Shown piece after piece: positions 14,452-23,420 of a stretch of 64,000 bases of DNA. Positions within the stretch are counted from its first letter, which is position 1; every line of letters begins with the position of its first letter. Source of the stretch: Citrobacter_A amalonaticus_G (GTDB lineage: Bacteria > Pseudomonadota > Gammaproteobacteria > Enterobacterales > Enterobacteriaceae); contig NZ_JASJUI010000001.1 in assembly GCF_047467925.1 (NCBI RefSeq), forward strand, positions 744,001 to 808,000, written 5' to 3'. The translations under genes were made by a program, and so were the position numbers. The notes beneath the pieces are model-generated. The model was not told the DNA's origin. It saw only the letters and a program-made list of their open reading frames with translations, and did no database searches.

Positions 14452-15504
14452 TTACTCACTCTTTGGAGACAAATGCTGCATTGCCTGTGCGATACTGCGC
14501 TCAATCACCGCACGACGCGTATCGTTCGCCGGCAGCATTTTCAACATCATCTCCCAGGCGGCTACCGCCTCGCCAAAACGTTCCTGCTCAAAGGCATTGA
14601 AGGCGTACATACTCAGAACCCGCACGTTGGCGTGATCGCTACGGACCAGTTCTCGCAGTAACTCCCCACCCCGACGGTTATCATCAGGATCGGAAGAGCG
14701 CGTCAGCGCCTCAGCATAGCCCAGCGCCGCATCACTGTTCTTTGGAGCGAGTCGATAAGCGTTGGCGTACGCCTCCGTGGCAGTGCTGGCATTGCCAAGC
14801 ACCATGCCGATCCGTCCCAGCATGATCCAGCCTTCCACGTTTTTCGCATCGCTTTGCAGACGGGTACGCAGCCCCAGCGACAGACGCGTCATCTCTTCTT
14901 CATTCAGCGGCTGCGCGTTTGGATCCAGCGCGCGCTCCAGCAGCGCCGGGCTTTGTGCCGTCGCCTGCTGCCAGATTTCCACCTGCTTATAGCTCCCGGT
15001 CTGGTAATAACTGACAGCCCCCACAATGACAGCAATGACAATACCGGGCAGATAAACCGCCAGCCCGGCACGTTTGCCCTCCGGTAACGACATCTCATCC
15101 GGGAACACCTCCTGCTTCAGGCGTACCCGCCGACGCGAACGGGCTACGATAATCCAGCCACCTGCGCCAATTGCCGCCACGGGGAGCACCCACAACAAGA
15201 TGGTCAGCGGTGTCAACGGCGGATCATAGGTGACGAAGTTACCGTAGCGCGCCACCATATAGTCGACAATCTCTTTCTGACTTTTCCCTTCCTGCATCAG
15301 CTCATAGACTTTCTGGCGCAGGTCAGTCGCAATCATCGAATTAGAATCCGCGATACTGTTGTTCTGACATTTAGGACAACGTAGCTGTTCGGTCAATTGA
15401 CGGAACTGTTGCTCCTGAGTTTCATCCTTAAACTGCATCACATCAATGGTGGCCAGCGCGTTAGCAGAAAGCAGCAACATTAGCACACCCAGCAAAAGTC
15501 TCAT
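14452..15504 (-). CDS. ccmH: Cytochrome c maturation protein CcmH
   Basis: CcmH reduces apocytochrome c and presents it for haem ligation. The 350-residue product has a signal sequence (MRLLLGVLMLLLSANALA), the redox motif LRCPKCQN near residue 43, a membrane helix near 105-125, and a C-terminal CcmI/TPR-like part (about 190-350). This is the fused CcmH-CcmI form found in enterobacteria. The start at 15504 gives the E. coli length and overlaps the ccmG stop by an ATGA; the longer ORF is rejected. It is the last gene of the nap-ccm run. Confidence 0.95.
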   Translation of the reverse strand: MRLLLGVLMLLLSANALATIDVMQFKDETQEQQFRQLTEQLRCPKCQNNSIADSNSMIATDLRQKVYELMQEGKSQKEIVDYMVARYGNFVTYDPPLTPLTILLWVLPVAAIGAGGWIIVARSRRRVRLKQEVFPDEMSLPEGKRAGLAVYLPGIVIAVIVGAVSYYQTGSYKQVEIWQQATAQSPALLERALDPNAQPLNEEEMTRLSLGLRTRLQSDAKNVEGWIMLGRIGMVLGNASTATEAYANAYRLAPKNSDAALGYAEALTRSSDPDDNRRGGELLRELVRSDHANVRVLSMYAFNAFEQERFGEAVAAWEMMLKMLPANDTRRAVIERSIAQAMQHLSPKSE

Positions 15505-16058
15505 TGCGCGGCCTCCTTGCTGTATTTCTCCCACAGCGGCTTAATCTCACTCTCCCAGACACGGGCGTTCAGATCGCCGGCATGGCGGTAACGAATAATG
15601 CCTTTACCGTCGATCAGGAAGGTTTCCGGCGCGCCATAGACGCCAAGATCCAGGCCCAGCATACCGTCGCCATCAAACAGACTCAGTGCGTAAGGGTTGC
15701 CCAACTCTTTCAGCCAGACGATGGCCTTCTGGCGGTCGTCTTTATAATTCAGCCCTACGACGCGAATCCCCTGCGCCGACAGCTGGTTCAGATACTGATG
15801 CTCAGCACGACAGGTCGGGCACCACGTCGCCCACACGTTCAGCAACACCGGTTTACCCTGCGTCAGCACATCCGCCTCATAATGCTTACCGGGGTTCTCC
15901 AGCGACTCAAGCCGGAAAGTCGGCACCGGTTTACCAATTAGCGCCGACTCCAGATTCGTCGGCGTGTCGCCTTCTGCGTTACGCGCCAGTTGCCACAGCA
16001 GCGCTGCGGCAATCACGAGAAAAATCACAAAGGGAATCAAAAGTACGTTGCGCTTCAT
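15501..16058 (-). CDS. ccmG: Thiol:disulfide interchange protein CcmG (DsbE)
   Basis: CcmG is a membrane-tethered periplasmic thioredoxin that passes reducing power from DsbD to CcmH/apocytochrome c. The 185-residue product has an N-terminal signal anchor (VLLIPFVIFLVIAAALLW), and the active site WATWCPTCRAEH near residue 80. Length equals that of E. coli DsbE. It overlaps both ccmF and ccmH by four bases. Confidence 0.96.
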   Translation of the reverse strand: MKRNVLLIPFVIFLVIAAALLWQLARNAEGDTPTNLESALIGKPVPTFRLESLENPGKHYEADVLTQGKPVLLNVWATWCPTCRAEHQYLNQLSAQGIRVVGLNYKDDRQKAIVWLKELGNPYALSLFDGDGMLGLDLGVYGAPETFLIDGKGIIRYRHAGDLNARVWESEIKPLWEKYSKEAAQ

Positions 16059-17998
16059 ACCGCCTCCGACGCCGATTTTTGCGGTTGTACGCGTTTGCGA
16101 TAACGCGGGTCAAACAGGCACAACAGCCCGCCAATCGCCATCAATATTCCACCCGCCCAGATCCAGCGAATAAACGGTTTGTAATACAGACGCACTGCCC
16201 ACGCGCCGTTATCCAGCTCTTCACCAAGCGCGGCGTACAGATCGCGGGTGATCCCGCCGTCAATCGCCGCTTCAGTCATCATCGAACTGGTACTGTTATA
16301 AAAGCGTTTTTCGGCATGCAGCGTCGCTTCTGCCTTGCCATCACGGGTGACGCCGATAATCGCCACACCACCGCGATAGTTGGGTCCGGTGATATCCTTC
16401 ACTTCACGGAAGGTGAAGCGATATTCATGGATATCGACGCTGTCACCGGCTTTCATGCGGACATCACGCTCGACGCTATAGTTCTGGCTGAAGGCGATGC
16501 CGACAATCGTCACCGCCAGGCCGACGTGCCCGGCCACCATTCCCCAGTAGCTGAGCGTCATTTTCGCGCCACGCGAAATTCGCTGCGCAAGCTCCGCCAT
16601 CGCCAGCACAAACACCCAACAGGCCATTGCCAGCCCGACGACCGTCATGGCGATAATCTTGTTCTCAAACAACCATGGCAGCAGCAGAGAGAGCACAAAC
16701 GTGCTGGCCAGCGCGATGATCAACAACCGTTGCAGTTTACGCGGTCGGTCGCGTCCCCAGCGGACCAGCGGGCCAATGCCAAGCAACAGCGCAAACGGCG
16801 CCATTAGCCAGGTAAACATGGTATTAAAAAACGGTTCGCCGATAGAGATACTGCCCATCCCGAGCTGCTTATGCACCAGCGGCAGCAACGTTCCCAGCAG
16901 CACTACCAGCATGGCGGCAATCAGCAGCACGTTGTTACCGAGCAACAGCGATTCACGCGACCAGAGGGCGTTATTCACCCGGGAGCGAACCTTATGTCCT
17001 CGCGTGGCAAACAGCAGCAGCGAGCCGCCGATGACCAGCACCATAAAGGCCAGAATAAACATCCCGCGAGACGGATCGGAAGCAAACGCATGCACCGACA
17101 CCAGCACGCCCGAGCGCACGAGGAACGTCCCCAACAGGCAGAGCGAGAACGCGCAGATGGAGAGCAACAGCGTCCACGCTTTGAAGCTGCCGCGCTGTTC
17201 AGTGACCGCCAGCGAGTGCATCAGCGCGGTTCCCACCAGCCACGGCATAAACGAGGCGTTTTCCACCGGATCCCAGAACCACCAGCCGCCCCAGCCGAGT
17301 TCGTAATACGCCCATGCCGAGCCCAGCACGATCCCCAGCGTCAGGAAAACCCATGCCGCCAGCGTCCAGGGGCGGGAAAAACGGGCGAAGGTGCTGTCCA
17401 GGCGACCGCTCATTAGCGCCGCGATAGCGAACGCGAAGGCGACCGAGAAACCGACATAGCCCATATACAGCAGCGGCGGATGAAAAATCAGCCCCGGGTC
17501 CTGCAACAGCGGATTCAGGTCGCGCCCTTCTATCGGGAAATCGGGTAACGTACGGGCGAATGGATTAGAGGTAAACAGAATGAACAACAGGAAGCCGACG
17601 CTGACCATCCCCATCACCGCGAGTACGCGAGCGACGATATCCAGCGGCATTCGCTGAGAAAAAAGCGCGACGGCAAAGGTCCAGCCGCTCATCAGCAACA
17701 CCCACAGCAGCAGCGAGCCTTCATGCGCGCCCCAGGTGGCAGCGACGCGGTACCAGACCGGCAGTTGCGTGTTAGAGTTGCTGGCGACATAAACGACAGT
17801 GAAATCATTCACTACAAAGGCGTTGACCAGCACCAGAAAGGCGCCCATCACGAGGATAAACAACAGCCAGGAAAACGGTCTTGCCGACACCATCATCCGC
17901 GCGTCGCCACGCGCCACACCCCATAGCGGATAGACTGAGAGTAACAACGCAACGCCCAGTGCCAGGCATAACAGCGCATTGCCAATTTCAGGCATCAT
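16055..17998 (-). CDS. ccmF: Haem lyase subunit CcmF
   Basis: CcmF is the large membrane haem-handling protein that attaches haem to apocytochrome c with CcmH. The 647-residue product has about 14-15 membrane helices and the tryptophan-rich WWD signature WGGWWFWDPVENASF near residue 235, which binds haem on the periplasmic side. Length matches E. coli (647). It is the fourth-last gene of ccmABCDEFGH, overlapping ccmE and ccmG. Confidence 0.96.
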   Translation of the reverse strand: MMPEIGNALLCLALGVALLLSVYPLWGVARGDARMMVSARPFSWLLFILVMGAFLVLVNAFVVNDFTVVYVASNSNTQLPVWYRVAATWGAHEGSLLLWVLLMSGWTFAVALFSQRMPLDIVARVLAVMGMVSVGFLLFILFTSNPFARTLPDFPIEGRDLNPLLQDPGLIFHPPLLYMGYVGFSVAFAFAIAALMSGRLDSTFARFSRPWTLAAWVFLTLGIVLGSAWAYYELGWGGWWFWDPVENASFMPWLVGTALMHSLAVTEQRGSFKAWTLLLSICAFSLCLLGTFLVRSGVLVSVHAFASDPSRGMFILAFMVLVIGGSLLLFATRGHKVRSRVNNALWSRESLLLGNNVLLIAAMLVVLLGTLLPLVHKQLGMGSISIGEPFFNTMFTWLMAPFALLLGIGPLVRWGRDRPRKLQRLLIIALASTFVLSLLLPWLFENKIIAMTVVGLAMACWVFVLAMAELAQRISRGAKMTLSYWGMVAGHVGLAVTIVGIAFSQNYSVERDVRMKAGDSVDIHEYRFTFREVKDITGPNYRGGVAIIGVTRDGKAEATLHAEKRFYNSTSSMMTEAAIDGGITRDLYAALGEELDNGAWAVRLYYKPFIRWIWAGGILMAIGGLLCLFDPRYRKRVQPQKSASEAV

Positions 17999-18474
17999 GA
18001 TGTTTTATCCTTATAAACGCTCTCCGGACGGCGATGATTTTCCTGCATCGCTTTTTCCACTTCCGGCGGCGTGTAGTTCTCATCATGCTTGGCGAGAACT
18101 TCTTTCGCCTGAATATGGTTTTTCTCGCCGAGCTCCCCCTGCACCACCACGCCCTGCCCTTCACGGAACAGGTCCGGCAGAATACCTTCGTAAGTGACAT
18201 CCACTACGCCTTCGGCATCATAGATGCTGAAATTCACCTTCAGCGAGTTGGGGTCGCGCTTGACGCTGCCGGGCATGACCATGCCACCTACACGCAGCCG
18301 CTGGCCCACTTCCGGCATCTGTTGGGTCTCGCGTTTGCCGTAGAGAATCTCACCTGGCGTGTAGAACAGGTCGATGTTGGCGCGCAGCGCGTACAGCACC
18401 AGCGTAATCGTCAGCGCTAACCCGACAAGCACGCCGCAGGCAATCCATAAACGGTTCTTACGTCGAATATTCAC
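17995..18474 (-). CDS. ccmE: Haem chaperone CcmE
   Basis: CcmE carries haem covalently bound to a histidine from CcmC to CcmF. The 159-residue product has an N-terminal membrane anchor (about 9-29), an OB-fold beta domain, and the haem-binding motif VLAKHDENYTPPE near residue 130 with the essential His followed by the conserved Tyr. Overlaps ccmD and ccmF by four bases each. Confidence 0.96.
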   Translation of the reverse strand: MNIRRKNRLWIACGVLVGLALTITLVLYALRANIDLFYTPGEILYGKRETQQMPEVGQRLRVGGMVMPGSVKRDPNSLKVNFSIYDAEGVVDVTYEGILPDLFREGQGVVVQGELGEKNHIQAKEVLAKHDENYTPPEVEKAMQENHRRPESVYKDKTS

Positions 18475-18683
18475 GCCGCCTCCCGTTGCGCCTGTGCCGC
18501 ACGCAGTCGTGCTTCACGCGCCCGCTGGCGAGCGACATCATGCAGAATGGCGCGATGTTGCGTCACAGTATGAATAACCAGCACGGCCAGCGGGATGACG
18601 CTCAGCGCCACGGCCAGCCAGACGTAGAAGGCGTAGCCGCCCATCGCAAAGAAATCACTCCAGGATGCAAATGCAGTGGTCAT
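18471..18683 (-). CDS. ccmD: Haem exporter accessory protein CcmD
   Basis: A 70-residue membrane protein with one helix (about 17-37) and a basic, arginine- and alanine-rich C-terminal tail. CcmD joins the CcmABC complex and is needed to release haem-loaded CcmE. Overlaps ccmC and ccmE by four bases. Confidence 0.94.
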   Translation of the reverse strand: MTTAFASWSDFFAMGGYAFYVWLAVALSVIPLAVLVIHTVTQHRAILHDVARQRAREARLRAAQAQREAA

Positions 18684-19417
18684 TGGCGGCCCCTTTTTAA
18701 AATCAGTTCACTCACCCACGGGCGACGTTTTTCCATCATCAGAATCAGGTTACGCATGCGCATCAGCGACAGCGTGATAAACAGCAGCAGATAGCCGACA
18801 ATCGCCAGCCGCAACGGTGTGCGCATAGCCGGATCAATACTTTGCTGCATACGGGTCGAGCCCTGATGCAGCGTGTTCCACCACTCCACTGAATAATGAA
18901 TAATCGGCAGGTTCACCACGCCAATCAGCACCAGGATCCCGGCCGCACGCCCCGCCATCTTGCGGTCGTCAAAGGCATGCCACAGGGCAATTGCGCCAAC
19001 ATAGAGAAACAGCAGCACCAGTTCCGACGTTAGCCGCGCATCCCACACCCACCAGGTGCCCCACATCGGTTTACCCCAGGCGGAGCCGGTGACCAGCGCA
19101 ATAAACGTAAACACCGCACCAATCGGCGCCATCGCGGCCAGCGCCAGGTTCGCCATTTTCATCTGCCAGACGAGACCGATAAACGCCGCTACCGCCATCG
19201 AGGCATAAATCCCCATTGACCATATAGCCGCCGGTACGTGCAGATAAATAATGCGGTAGCTCTGCCCCTGCTGGTAATCCGCAGGGGCAAAACCGAATCC
19301 CCAGATCCAGCCCGTCGCCAGAACCAGTACACAAGCGACAGCCAGCCACGGTACAAAATAGCCGCAAAGCTGATACAGCCGTGGGGGCATAGCCAGTTGA
19401 TGAAGTGTTTTCCACAT
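18680..19417 (-). CDS. ccmC: Haem handling protein CcmC
   Basis: CcmC loads haem onto CcmE. The 245-residue product from ATG 19417 (MWKTLHQLAMPPRLYQ) has six membrane helices and the WWD signature WGTWWVWDARLTSELV near residue 120. The longer ORF start upstream is rejected on length and similarity to E. coli CcmC. A REP-containing gap of about 90 bases separates it from ccmB, unlike the tightly packed rest of the operon. Confidence 0.95.
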   Translation of the reverse strand: MWKTLHQLAMPPRLYQLCGYFVPWLAVACVLVLATGWIWGFGFAPADYQQGQSYRIIYLHVPAAIWSMGIYASMAVAAFIGLVWQMKMANLALAAMAPIGAVFTFIALVTGSAWGKPMWGTWWVWDARLTSELVLLFLYVGAIALWHAFDDRKMAGRAAGILVLIGVVNLPIIHYSVEWWNTLHQGSTRMQQSIDPAMRTPLRLAIVGYLLLFITLSLMRMRNLILMMEKRRPWVSELILKRGRQ

Positions 19418-19457
19418 AATTTCGTCACCAGACTCCAACAAACGAATGAAACTACCG

Positions 19458-19496
19458 TCGTACCGGATGGCGGCTGACGCCTTATCCGACCTACTT
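19458..19496. repeat. REP element inside the ccm operon
   Basis: TACCGGATGGCGGCTGACGCCTTATCCGACCTAC-type sequence, a single REP palindrome, lies between ccmB and ccmC, which are transcribed in the same direction. It could stabilise the upstream nap-ccmAB mRNA or lower expression of ccmC-H. Confidence 0.85.
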
Positions 19497-19510
19497 ATAC
19501 GCCCAACAGG

Positions 19511-20170
19511 CTACTGCAAACTGATGCGTAACGCGGCCGCTGTCGCAAAAGGACTTAACGTCGCGCTACCCGCCAGCAGCGCCCCCAAAATCGCCATGTA
19601 TCCATCCACAGGAAGATGCATGGATGCGGCATCCATTGCCGCGGTCGCAAAAATCAACAAGGGAATAGTCAATGGCAGCACCAGCACGCTCAGTAGTACG
19701 CCGCCGCGCTTTAGTCCCACCGTCAACCCCACCCCCGGCGCGCCGAGAAAGCTCAGCGTCGGCGTGCCCAGCAGTAGAGTCAGCGCCATAATCTTCCAGC
19801 CGTAGAGGTCCATCCCCAGCAGCAATGCCACCAGCGGAGAGAGGATTAACAACGGCAACCCGGTGACCATCCAGTGGGCCATCACTTTTGCCAGCACCAC
19901 CATCGGTAATGGGATCGGCAGCAGCATCAGTTGCTCAAGGCTGCCGTCCTGCAGGTCATCGCGAAACAGTCGCTCCAGCGCCAGCAGCGAGGCCAGCAGC
20001 GCAGCAACCCAAATAATCCCCGGCGCAATACGCGCCAGCAGTTGCGGTTCCGGCCCAATGCTCAGCGGGAACAGTGTGATAACAATCAGGAAGAACCACA
20101 GCGGATTGGCAATTTCCGCGCTATGGCGAAAGGCAACGCGCAGTTCGAGCCGGAAGATACGCCACATCAT
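19511..20170 (-). CDS. ccmB: Haem exporter membrane subunit CcmB
   Basis: CcmB is the membrane partner of the CcmA ATPase in the complex that frees holo-CcmE. The 219-residue product has six predicted membrane helices and the family motifs FFLIVITLFPLSIGPE and LFRDDLQDGSLEQLML. It overlaps ccmA by four bases. Length is one residue off that of E. coli. Confidence 0.95.
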   Translation of the reverse strand: MMWRIFRLELRVAFRHSAEIANPLWFFLIVITLFPLSIGPEPQLLARIAPGIIWVAALLASLLALERLFRDDLQDGSLEQLMLLPIPLPMVVLAKVMAHWMVTGLPLLILSPLVALLLGMDLYGWKIMALTLLLGTPTLSFLGAPGVGLTVGLKRGGVLLSVLVLPLTIPLLIFATAAMDAASMHLPVDGYMAILGALLAGSATLSPFATAAALRISLQ

Positions 20171-20796
20171 TGCCCTGCCCTCTCGTGAGTCAGCGCAATC
20201 CGGCGAATGCGGTCTGTAGCAACGTTCATCGGCTGGTGGGTGGTGAGGATAACGATCCCGCCTTCTTCGGTATGCTGTGCCATCCGCTGCGTCAGGCGTT
20301 CAACGCCGTTCACATCAATGGCGGTAAAAGGTTCGTCGAGGATCCAGAGCGTGGCGCGGGTCAGCCAGAGACGCGCTAACGCCACCCGGCGCTGCTGTCC
20401 GGCAGAGAGTTGATTAACCGGAATATCTTCGTAACCCGCAAGGCCGGCCTGCGCCAGCGCCGCGAGACATTTCGCGATATCGCCGTCCTGATGGAAAAAA
20501 CGCAGGTTTTCCAACGCCGTCAGCCGGGTTTTTATCCCCGGCTGATGTCCAATCCACAACAAATTTTGATGGTAGCTGTCCCGCACACGATGTAGCGGTT
20601 GCTCCTGCCAGCACACCTCCCCGGCGTCAGGACGAGAGAATCCTGTCAGCAACCGCAGCAGGGTGGTTTTCCCTGCGCCGTTGCCGCCGGTGACCTGTAT
20701 CCACTCCCCTGCGCTGACCTGGAATGACAAATCGCTAAACAGGACTCGGTCATCCCGCTCACAGAGGAGCTTTCTGGCTTCAAGCATACTACCCAC
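20167..20796 (-). CDS. ccmA: Haem exporter ATP-binding subunit CcmA
   Basis: The ABC ATPase of the Ccm system. The 209-residue product has Walker A (GGNGAGKTT near residue 37), signature LSAGQQRRVALAR near 130, and Walker B LWILDEPF near 155. It follows napC by 14 bases with no terminator between, consistent with read-through from the nap promoter as described for E. coli. Confidence 0.95.
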   Translation of the reverse strand: MGSMLEARKLLCERDDRVLFSDLSFQVSAGEWIQVTGGNGAGKTTLLRLLTGFSRPDAGEVCWQEQPLHRVRDSYHQNLLWIGHQPGIKTRLTALENLRFFHQDGDIAKCLAALAQAGLAGYEDIPVNQLSAGQQRRVALARLWLTRATLWILDEPFTAIDVNGVERLTQRMAQHTEEGGIVILTTHQPMNVATDRIRRIALTHERAGQ

Positions 20797-20810
20797 TCAT
20801 TACCATCCCG

Positions 20811-21413
20811 TCAGAAGCCCGGTTTGACATCGCGCATATCAGGAAGCTTGTGCGCAATCCCTTTATGGCAGTCAATACAGGTTTGCCCGTCTTTCACCGC
20901 CTGATCGTGCATTTTTGCGGCGACACTCTTCTGGGCGGTTAAGTCCATGAACTCAAAGTTGTGACAGTTACGGCACTCCTGAGAATTGTTATCTTTCATC
21001 CTTCGCCATTCATTCTGCGCCATCGTCAGACGATGCGCTTCGAACTTCTGCGGTGTATCAATCAGACCCAACGCTTTTGCGTACAGTTCTTTACTGGCCT
21101 TGATCTTACGGATCATTTTCGGCACAAATTCATGCGGTACGTGGCAGTCAGGACAGGTCGCTCGCACACCGCTACGGTTGTTGTAATGCACGGTTTCCAT
21201 GTATTCCTGATACACGGTATTGCGCATTTCATGGCAGCTAATGCAGAACTCTTCGGTGTTGGCTTTTTCCATCCCGGTGTTAAATCCACCCCAGAAAATA
21301 ATCCCGCCGACGAACCCGATTAACAGCAGCGTTCCCAGCGCCAGGCGACTGGGGCGACGCCACCACTGCCAGAGGCGCTTAATCCGGCCTGGTTTACGGT
21401 TAGCATTTTCCAT
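20811..21413 (-). CDS. napC: Tetrahaem quinol dehydrogenase NapC
   Basis: NapC takes electrons from quinol and passes them to NapAB. The 200-residue product has an N-terminal membrane anchor (about 24-44) and four CXXCH haem sites: CISCH, CPDCH, CRNCH, CIDCH. It belongs to the NapC/NirT family and is anchored in the inner membrane facing the periplasm. Ten bases downstream of napB. Confidence 0.96.
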   Translation of the reverse strand: MENANRKPGRIKRLWQWWRRPSRLALGTLLLIGFVGGIIFWGGFNTGMEKANTEEFCISCHEMRNTVYQEYMETVHYNNRSGVRATCPDCHVPHEFVPKMIRKIKASKELYAKALGLIDTPQKFEAHRLTMAQNEWRRMKDNNSQECRNCHNFEFMDLTAQKSVAAKMHDQAVKDGQTCIDCHKGIAHKLPDMRDVKPGF

Positions 21414-21422
21414 AATGACCTC

Positions 21423-21872
21423 TTATTTCCCGAAACCTTTCGATGGGGTAAAGGTGTTACCCACAATCGGCGGGGCGTCAGTCTGCGGAACATGGCACTG
21501 CAAACAGAAGTAACGACGCGGCGCCACTTCAGCCAGTACTTTGCCATCGCTGTCCATAAAGTGAGTTGGACTAATACGCGGCGCGCCGGTGGCGCGATAG
21601 CTTTCGACACCGTGGCATTGCAGACAACGGTTGGTATTGGTGGTCACCTGGTAACCATCGACGCTATGGGGAACCATCGGCGGCTGATTCACGTAGTTCA
21701 GCGGCATACGCTCCTGCTCTTTCTGCATGCGAATTGCCCCTTCCTGTGTCCCCGACACTTCCGGAGACTGGCTAAGATCCACTCCGTTTGCCGCCCAAAC
21801 CGCACCGCTCACCACCAGGGCCAGCAGGGCTGTCCATTGACACAGCGCTTTCTTCAGGTCATGGCTTTTCAT
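21423..21872 (-). CDS. napB: Periplasmic nitrate reductase dihaem cytochrome NapB
   Basis: NapB is the electron transfer partner of NapA in the periplasm. The 149-residue product from ATG 21872 (MKSHDLKKALCQWTALLALV) has a cleavable signal peptide ending near VWAAN and two haem sites CLQCHGVE and CLQCHVPQ. The start is chosen by match to E. coli NapB; it overlaps the napH stop by four bases. Confidence 0.96.
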   Translation of the reverse strand: MKSHDLKKALCQWTALLALVVSGAVWAANGVDLSQSPEVSGTQEGAIRMQKEQERMPLNYVNQPPMVPHSVDGYQVTTNTNRCLQCHGVESYRATGAPRISPTHFMDSDGKVLAEVAPRRYFCLQCHVPQTDAPPIVGNTFTPSKGFGK

Positions 21873-22732
21873 GATTTCGCTCCCGAACTCCATCGTGTAG
21901 TTATTGTAAATACGTCCTCAGAACAGACATCCACGCAGCGACCGCAGGCCATGCAATCGCGACTGGTGACCTGCACCGGGCTTTGCTCATCCAGCACCGG
22001 GGCACGTAATACATGCGGTTCCGGGCAAACATGAAAACAGTCCATACAGCGGTTACATTTCTGTCGGTCTTTTGCCGCAACGGTGATAGCGCCCCGGCTA
22101 CCCAGCACGCCATACAGTGCGCCCAAAGGACAAAGATGCCCGCACCAGCCGTGTTCAACGACCAGCAAATCAAATAAAAACAGAGCGATAATCAGCAGTG
22201 CGCCGCTACCGAATCCCATCACCAGGCTACGCCCCAGCAGTGAAACAGGGTTAATCCATTCCCACAGTAGCGTTCCGGTCAGCGCTGAACCCACCAGCAC
22301 CACAACCAGCAACACGTACCGTATATGACGCGGAATCGTTGCGGACTGATTCAGGTCAAACCTTCTGCGTAGCCAGGCCGCAAAATCGGTAATCGGGTTT
22401 AGCGGGCAAACCCAACCGCAAAACAATCGCTTTCCTGCCAGGGCGTAAAGCACGGTAATAATTGCCGCACCTGTTAGCGCCACCGCCACGGGCAGATGAC
22501 CGCTCGCCAGACTTTGCAGGGTGATGAGCGGATCGGTCAGCGGAATCGTCTCCAACAGCAGACTGCTGGAGTAGTTCCCATGCAGGATCCACACGCCAAA
22601 CCACGGGCCGCTGAGAAACATCCCCAGCACGATAAACTGGCTAAGACGGCGCAACATCAGCCAGCGATGGCTGCGCCACCAACCCTTTTTCGCCTGCGCT
22701 TCGCGCCCGGCGTCACGTTTACGATTTGCCAT
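21869..22732 (-). CDS. napH: Ferredoxin-type quinol dehydrogenase membrane subunit NapH
   Basis: NapH is a membrane iron-sulfur protein that with NapG forms a second route from (mena/ubi)quinol to NapAB. The 287-residue product has four membrane helices, CGWVCPLNP and CGHLCPLG motifs at cytoplasmic loops, and two C-terminal 4Fe-4S motifs (CNRCMDCFHVCP, CMACGRCVDVC). Overlaps napG by 14 bases. Confidence 0.95.
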   Translation of the reverse strand: MANRKRDAGREAQAKKGWWRSHRWLMLRRLSQFIVLGMFLSGPWFGVWILHGNYSSSLLLETIPLTDPLITLQSLASGHLPVAVALTGAAIITVLYALAGKRLFCGWVCPLNPITDFAAWLRRRFDLNQSATIPRHIRYVLLVVVLVGSALTGTLLWEWINPVSLLGRSLVMGFGSGALLIIALFLFDLLVVEHGWCGHLCPLGALYGVLGSRGAITVAAKDRQKCNRCMDCFHVCPEPHVLRAPVLDEQSPVQVTSRDCMACGRCVDVCSEDVFTITTRWSSGAKS

Positions 22733-23414
22733 CGTTCCCCTCCAGCCAGCCGAAGCGGTAATGGTGGCCTAACTCCCCTTTCGCCAGCGACAGCGGCAAC
22801 ACTTTTATCGCGGGTTGCTCCAGCACACAGACTTTTTCGCATTTACCGCAGCCGGTGCAGGCGTCGCTGTGAACGGTCGGAAGAAATCGCGCATGTTTGC
22901 CGGTTCGCATGTTGCGATCCAGCTCCAGCGTGATGGCCTCATCGATTTTTGGGCATTCGCGATAGCAGACGTCACAGCGTAATCCCTGGAAGTTCAGGCA
23001 GTTTTCCTGATCCAGCAGAACCGCCAGCCCCATCCGCGAATCGTCAATGGAGGCAATCTCACGGTCCAGCGCCCCGCTGGGGCAGACTTTGGCGCACGGA
23101 ATGTCTTCACACATTTCGCAAGGGATATCGCGGGCGATGAAATACGGCGTGCCGGCCGACAGACCCGACGCCAGCGTCGCCAGTTTTAAGGTGTCATACG
23201 GACAGGCCTGAACGCACTGCCCGCAGCGCACGCAGGCGCTGGCAAAGGCGTTCTCGTTAACGGCGCCTGGCGGGCGTAACCGCACGCCCGTAGCTCGTGC
23301 GGTTTGCTGCTGTAACCCCAGCGCCACGCCAACGGCAGCCAGTCCGCCCGCTGTGCGAACAACATCGCGCAGAAAGCGGCGGCGGCCATTTTGGGGTTTC
23401 GCTGACCGGGACAT
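22719..23414 (-). CDS. napG: Periplasmic ferredoxin-type protein NapG
   Basis: NapG is a periplasmic four-cluster iron-sulfur protein. The 231-residue product starts with a twin-arginine signal (GRRRFLRDVV) and carries four cysteine clusters (CVRCGQCVQACP, CEMCEDIPCAKVCP, the set around CDVCYRECP, CTGCGKCEKVCV). It sits six bases downstream of napA. Confidence 0.95.
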   Translation of the reverse strand: MSRSAKPQNGRRRFLRDVVRTAGGLAAVGVALGLQQQTARATGVRLRPPGAVNENAFASACVRCGQCVQACPYDTLKLATLASGLSAGTPYFIARDIPCEMCEDIPCAKVCPSGALDREIASIDDSRMGLAVLLDQENCLNFQGLRCDVCYRECPKIDEAITLELDRNMRTGKHARFLPTVHSDACTGCGKCEKVCVLEQPAIKVLPLSLAKGELGHHYRFGWLEGNDGKS

Positions 23415-23420
23415 GGCGTG

